64,000 nt of DNA, from the NCBI GenBank assembly GCA_963556495.2, contig OY747712.1, positions 11,248,081 to 11,312,080 on the forward strand. The letters run 5' to 3'. Within the stretch, counting starts at the first letter, position 1. Each line of letters starts with the position of its first letter. A program made the position numbers and the translations under genes. Of the stretch, positions 59,690 through 64,000 are shown piece after piece. This stretch comes from Valencia hispanica. Lineage: Eukaryota; Chordata; Actinopteri; Cyprinodontiformes; Valenciidae. The notes beneath the pieces were generated by a model, which saw only the letters and a list, made by a program, of their open reading frames with translations, searched no databases and was not told where the DNA came from.

Positions 59690-60130
59690 ACCGCCACCAG
59701 CAGCGGCGGCGGCGGCGGCTCGCATTTTTGAGGCGTGTGCAAGTTGACGAGGTTTTGCAGATGCGCCCTCGCTGACTGTGTTTACCAAGCCTAAATCGTG
59801 GAGGCTACGTGAGCCACACGCATATACAAGGGAAACAACAACAATAAGCAACAGTAACTGCTCCATCCCTGGGAGCGAGCGGCAGAAATTGCATGCCGCA
59901 CGTTGCAAAAGGCGAAAAAAAAAAAAAAAAAAAAAAGGGCGTAGCGGCGGACGGAGCATACCTGGGAGGATGTTTTGCCGTCGCAGTTCCCCTGCGCCCC
60001 GCTTCTGCTGCTGAGACTGAGAGCACTGCACAGAGCCTGAGCCGAGCGAGCATGCCTATTGGTAGGCAGAGACGCGCTGGTTGCTGGCTGCCTGGACTGG
60101 GCTCTCCTCACTATACAGCTGGGGTGGGGT
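59690..60130. promoter_or_regulatory. JCAD: GC-rich putative JCAD promoter/first-exon region
   Basis: A CpG- and GC-rich island in otherwise AT-rich DNA. It has a (CGG)-type run at about 59702-59720, an A22 tract at 59915-59936, and a minus-strand CCAAT box (60062-60058, ACCAATAGG). The CCAAT box lies about 50-60 bases upstream of a possible start near 60005. Position and orientation fit the JCAD promoter; no direct proof. Confidence 0.45.
59962..60010 (-). other. JCAD: Inferred non-coding first exon of JCAD
   Basis: A consensus donor CTCCCAG|GTATGC (GT at 59961-59960) ends a GC-rich stretch. The upstream limit near 60010 is guessed from the CCAAT-box distance. It would splice to the acceptor at 48051-48050. 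Such a leader exon is expected because the JCAD start exon itself begins at an acceptor, but the pairing is inferred. Confidence 0.4.
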
Positions 60131-60170
60131 GGGCTCCTCGCATGCAGGGATGTCAGAATGGTTTCTTCCA

Positions 60171-61724
60171 AACTGTTTCCCTCAACTTTACCCTTTTTTC
60201 ATAGCAACAGTCATTTTCCACCCTCATCAGCTTCATCTATTGACTCGAATGACAAATCACCTCTACCTTTCTCTCCAAAAAGACTTAAGATCTTTCATTT
60301 GGTTTTTTTCTGCATCACCTCATAGATGTGGGGTTTTTTTTTTTCTTCCATATAAAGCACATTTCCCATGAACATCTGTCCACACCCAACTCTATCCTGC
60401 AAGATTTAGTTGTGCAGAGCAGCAGCAAGCAGCACCGCACCCTTTGGTGATGTTGATGACTCGTCACTGTGTGTGTCCCCTACCTCCCATCCAATGCCAG
60501 GACAGCTTGGCTAATTAAAAGTGCTGGGCTTGGTCCTTCCTGTGCCAGCTATGGCATGCAGCACTAGAAGGGATCTCTCATTTAGAGGATGTAGCGTCCT
60601 AAACTGAACTATGGATAAGAGAGAGTTGTAAACTTTTTCGATTGTGTCCTTGTTGGAAGTGTTGATGTGTTGTTGGGTTTTTTTTTTTTTCTTCAGAATA
60701 TGCAGCTCATGATGTACCTTCCTACTACAGTTGCAAAACTAATCTGAAGCTAGTTTTTGTTTTAATCCTCCAGTGCCAAGACACCTCTGTGGTGTAATCG
60801 AACCCTTGGATCCTTTCTTCAGCTTCAACAAAACATCTTTCTCAAAACTTTACACTATCCAGTAAGCAACGGACCAGATTTCAACCCTGAAGCTATACAT
60901 CCTCCTTTACACACAAGTCAATGATAGGTCTATTTATGAGATGTAGACTTATCTAGATTTAGACCAAGTAAAAACTGCCTGGTCTAAAAGTAGTCTGAGC
61001 TTAGACTTAAAATCAAACAAATTGTAAGCTCCACAAAAAAAAAGTATCTAAAGCATGCAGAAATGGCAGAAAATCATAAACTACAACTAATTTAATTTAG
61101 TATTATAAACTCATTTAATCATTTTTGTGGCTGTGACATTGCAGTAAAAACACCAATATGGCAAAAACACTAGTTTTTTATTTGTCTGCAAAGATTTAAG
61201 AGAATAGTGGTAAATATTAGAAGTACAGGATGTGCAATAAAAGCAAGACGCTTCCTCGACATAATCAGAGACGAAGTTCAGTTTGAAACATAGAGAGAAT
61301 GCAGTTCAGTTTATTTGTTGTTGTTTTTACAGGTTTTGCAAAATTGATAAAAAACATAATTTATACATGTAAAAAGTTCTCTTTTTATATATTATTTGTG
61401 CATTGAGAGGTATCCTGAAATAGCCTGCCACTGAGTCTGTAGCTGATGGAATGTTTTTTATTTATTTTATTTTTCTTTCTTTCTTTCTTTGGTTTTTTTT
61501 TTTTTTTTTTTGCACATTAGTCAGTCTCGGCTAAGAAAGGTCTATCATGGGACTTCTGATATCTAAAACCCATTCAAGATGTCGAAATAACAAACTTATA
61601 ATCCAAATACAGTACATACCAAATTTAGCCTAGGTGTTCTTATGAACCATTTAGACATTGTTTAAGTCTTCACTGGGTATTCTCTCATAACTACAGTATA
61701 TAATGTATATCACTAATTAATGTA
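60171..61724. other. Upstream intergenic DNA, nothing recognised
   Basis: AT-rich, with poly-T and pyrimidine runs (for example 61478-61512). I see no gene or clear repeat. Confidence 0.5.
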
Positions 61725-62308
61725 CAGTGGACCATCGATGTTTGCTGAGGTTATGGACCACAACTGTCTGTGAATAGCTAAAATTCTTTATATATGTTAT
61801 AAAAATGCTTATAGCTGCTTAAAAGTTCAAACACCAAAAATACCATAATATGCATTAATATGCACAATGGAAACCGTCTTAGCACTTCTGCAGAAGCAAA
61901 CAACTACAGTCTTCCTTATCTCAACTTTCCAAGCTGCATTTTCTTTAAAATATTTTAAATGTGCTCTATAAGAAAAAAAGGAGAATTACGTTTCATTGAA
62001 AAATGAATGAATAATGAACCATGAATAGAAAATAATGTATTTTATATTTTGAACCAGAGGTGATGCAAAAAACTCCAGATCTCAGAAAAAATTAGAAAAT
62101 TGCCATTTAATTTAGTCCCAAATAGGAATCTAACAACTATATACCAACTTCTGTATCCTTCGCCTTCAGTGTGTAAGGACATTTTAGTGTCTGTAACAAA
62201 GATAGGGAACACTTGATCCCAATAGACTGGACGTGTGAAAAAACTCAGTTTCCAGTGCAAATGTTATAAGTGTTTCCTTTTTATTATGATTATTATTGTC
62301 ACCCCCAG

Positions 62309-62343
62309 ATAGCACACCACCCTGGACCAGGGTGGTGTGCTAT
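62309..62343. repeat. Perfect palindrome, 17-bp arms, 1-base loop
   Basis: Left arm ATAGCACACCACCCTGG (62309-62325), single A loop, right arm its exact reverse complement (62327-62343). It lies inside the pogo-like element and only seven bases from the next palindrome. Confidence 0.97.
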
Positions 62344-62350
62344 GGTAGGT

Positions 62351-62397
62351 CAAGCATGGCTGTCCTACCAGGGTCCCTGGTAGGTCAGCCATGCTTG
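62351..62397. repeat. Near-perfect palindrome, 23-bp arms, 1-base loop
   Basis: Left arm 62351-62373 (begins CAAGCATGGCTG), loop T at 62374, right arm 62375-62397, with a single mismatched position. A hairpin of this quality would form readily in single-stranded DNA or RNA. Confidence 0.95.
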
Positions 62398-62576
62398 TTT
62401 AGCTTTGTTTTTCTGACATCATATCCACTTTGTAGTTTGTGTCATTTTATAATTTGTAATAATAATCTGGAAGTTCCACAGAAAAATCCGTAACTAATGA
62501 GCAGTATATGTGAATCTGTGAATGCCGAACTACAGCTCTGGTACCCAACGCCCGCCAATACAGGGGGTCCCCTGTA

Positions 62577-63245
62577 CATGAATTAAATGTATTTACTTAC
62601 TTACAGATAATTCCATATTTATGTTGCCTAATTTTCCCTCAGCTACTTCAGATGCAGTGCATAATGTTGATTAGACTCACCTGTCCCAGGTTCCAGTAAT
62701 CAGCTTCCACAGCTTTTAACCCTCTTTGTTTCAGTCACTCCCTTGTCAGATCCTCCTGTTGTCCTACTGTTCCAGTTCTTGTTTCCTTGCATGTTTTCTT
62801 ATTGCCCTTCATACTTCTCACCAATTTGTTTCGTGTTGGTTTGTCCTTCATTTTTCATTTCAACACTTTACAGAACTGTTACTTTTTTCCGCATATGGTT
62901 CCTCACCACACAAAGAATACAACACTTAGTCAACGCTTTAGTCAACTCAGTTCTAACAGAGCCCCAGCTCCATTTTGACTCCTTTACTTCTGCTTATCAC
63001 TTAAGGGTTTCTTTATTTTAGTTTTTTTAATAAGCTGACACAAATTTGTATTAGATGTTTAGATATTTTTCTTTATAATGTGTAGTAAACTGTTTTGCTA
63101 TGATGATTCTTTAAATAAGTAAAATTAGAAGTACTCTTCTTCGTCTTTTAAGCGCAGTTGTTTAAAACTCAATGGGAAGGTGTCATTAATGCTTCAAATG
63201 AAATTCACTTCATTGACGGGGGATAAAAGTGACATGATGTGGATA
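62577..63245. other. Intergenic, nothing recognised
   Basis: Short overlapping reading frames near 62726-63021 have no recognisable domain. Confidence 0.5.
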
Positions 63246-63330
63246 ACCTGGTTCAAATTCAAATTCAAAAATACTTTATTGATCCCAGAAATTAAGTGTT
63301 GGTATAGCTCATCTAAACAGACTGCAAGTC
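63246..63330 (-). mobile_element. Rex1/CR1-type LINE 3' tail
   Basis: The minus strand reads 'gagctataccaacacttaat' followed by 'gggatcaataaagtattttt', nearly identical to the 3' end of the LINE at 22842-23945. Only the tail is present, as expected of a severely 5'-truncated insertion. Confidence 0.8.
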
Positions 63331-64000
63331 GGTACACATACATATTCAGATTCAACTATTTGTTGTCAATGTCAGAGGAATGTAGATATTTATAAAAATT
63401 ATTTTAAAAAGCAGGCAGTTCAGAGTAAGTTCATGAACAACACAATCAAGGTACATTTGCTTTCAGTAGCTTCAAATGTGAAATCAAATGTTTTTTTCTC
63501 CTTATGATCAGTTCGATTTCTGTTTTTGCAACATCTGCAAATCCTCCATTGGTACACTTCCACAGTTAGCAGTAAAAGTGGACTAGTGGAGGATGTACAT
63601 TTTCAGTAAATTAAAATGTGTGTTACCATGAGGCTCCTTTCTCAGATTAAAAGTGCCTTTTGAAAATAACAACCTTTAACAAGATATTGAAAATACTTTT
63701 CATTAAACCCATATTTCTGAGTTAATGTTTTTTCATTATTGGTCTGATGTAATCTAATCTTAACTGGTGTGTTTTCATTGTTTTTAAGCAGAAAATCATC
63801 ATAATTGACAGAAATAAAGGCTTTAAAACATCAGTCTGTGTGACAATTATGTTTCTTTTCTCTTCTGTATAACCAGTAACTGAAGAATCAAAATGTATTT
63901 GTAACTTTGGAAAAGTATATGTTTTAAGATTTTAAAACTTGAACAGTACTGTTGGAGGTATTTTATTCATTTATTTATTGCTTTTGCTCACAACCCTTTA
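63331..64000. other. Intergenic, nothing recognised
   Basis: AT-rich sequence with no supported feature to the window edge. Confidence 0.5.

Larger units (their letters stand above)
48050..59961 (-). other. JCAD: Inferred JCAD 5' intron, repeat-rich
   Basis: About 11.9 kb between the start exon and the inferred non-coding first exon. It contains an hAT-type element (48925-50990), a LINE-type 3' repeat, an eroded hAT-like repeat, a LINE fragment, a pogo-like fragment and two (TA)n arrays. Between 51240 and 52480 and between 52820 and 54230 I recognise nothing. Confidence 0.5.
61725..62574 (+). mobile_element. pogo/Tigger-like DNA element with TA target
   Basis: Left end TA|CAGTGGACC (61723-61733) and right end GGGGGTCCCCTG|TA (to 62576), an 850-base unit. 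The body shares blocks with 45262-45790 and 57151-57600. No transposase survives. It contains the pair of palindromes at 62309-62397, and its right end forms a small palindrome (TACAGGGG/CCCCTGTA, 62559-62576). Confidence 0.6.

Noticed and set aside
59603..60204. Several 80-140-codon frames around the A22 tract near the inferred JCAD promoter
   Set aside because: They run through a homopolymer (poly-Phe or poly-Lys) and GC-rich promoter-like DNA; likely non-coding.

Overview
The window is from a ray-finned fish, most likely a percomorph teleost. It contains vertebrate multi-exon genes with short GT-AG introns, and its non-coding DNA is AT-rich and crowded with typical fish repeats: L2 and Rex1/CR1-type LINEs, Tc1-like elements, hAT elements and MITEs, Harbinger-type and TTAA-type MITEs, and long (TA)n arrays. 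The species cannot be fixed from the sequence.

Two protein genes are recognisable, both on the minus strand and in the same order and orientation as their human neighbours on chromosome 10p11. At the left edge are the 5' exons of supervillin (SVIL). Coding exons lie at 3930-3937 (start codon), 3244-3392 and 678-1497, and the gene continues beyond position 1. Three further candidate upstream exons (4076-4160, 8255-8318, 13169-13229) could encode an alternative, longer amino terminus. At 34-60 kb lies JCAD (junctional cadherin 5 associated, formerly KIAA1462), complete in coding sequence. It has a first coding exon at 47619-47941, one very large exon at 37319-41175 and a tiny last coding exon at 37159-37193. 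These join in frame to 1404 codons plus stop. A long 3' UTR is inferred down to about 34.05 kb, and a non-coding first exon with a CCAAT-box promoter is inferred near 60.0 kb.

Layout: 1-4 kb, SVIL coding exons with an L2 LINE in an intron; 4-13.2 kb, SVIL upstream exons separated by degenerate Tc1, hAT-MITE and LINE DNA and a 2.8-kb hAT transposon with matching ends and a target-site duplication; 13.2-34 kb, intergenic repeats including a Rex1-type LINE at 22.8-23.9 kb; 34-60 kb, JCAD, whose introns carry a TTAA MITE, a 2.1-kb hAT-type element with a perfect 8-bp target duplication, and other repeats; 60-64 kb, upstream DNA with a pogo/Tigger-like element that carries two back-to-back near-perfect palindromes.

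SVIL acts at the actin/myosin II-membrane interface and JCAD at endothelial cell-cell junctions. Their adjacency is conserved synteny, not evidence of an operon-like function. I found no prokaryote-type system, CRISPR array, tRNA or rRNA gene. The most interesting signals are the alternative SVIL amino terminus with tandem splice donors, the paired palindromes at 62.3 kb, and the JCAD leader and carboxy-terminal details.
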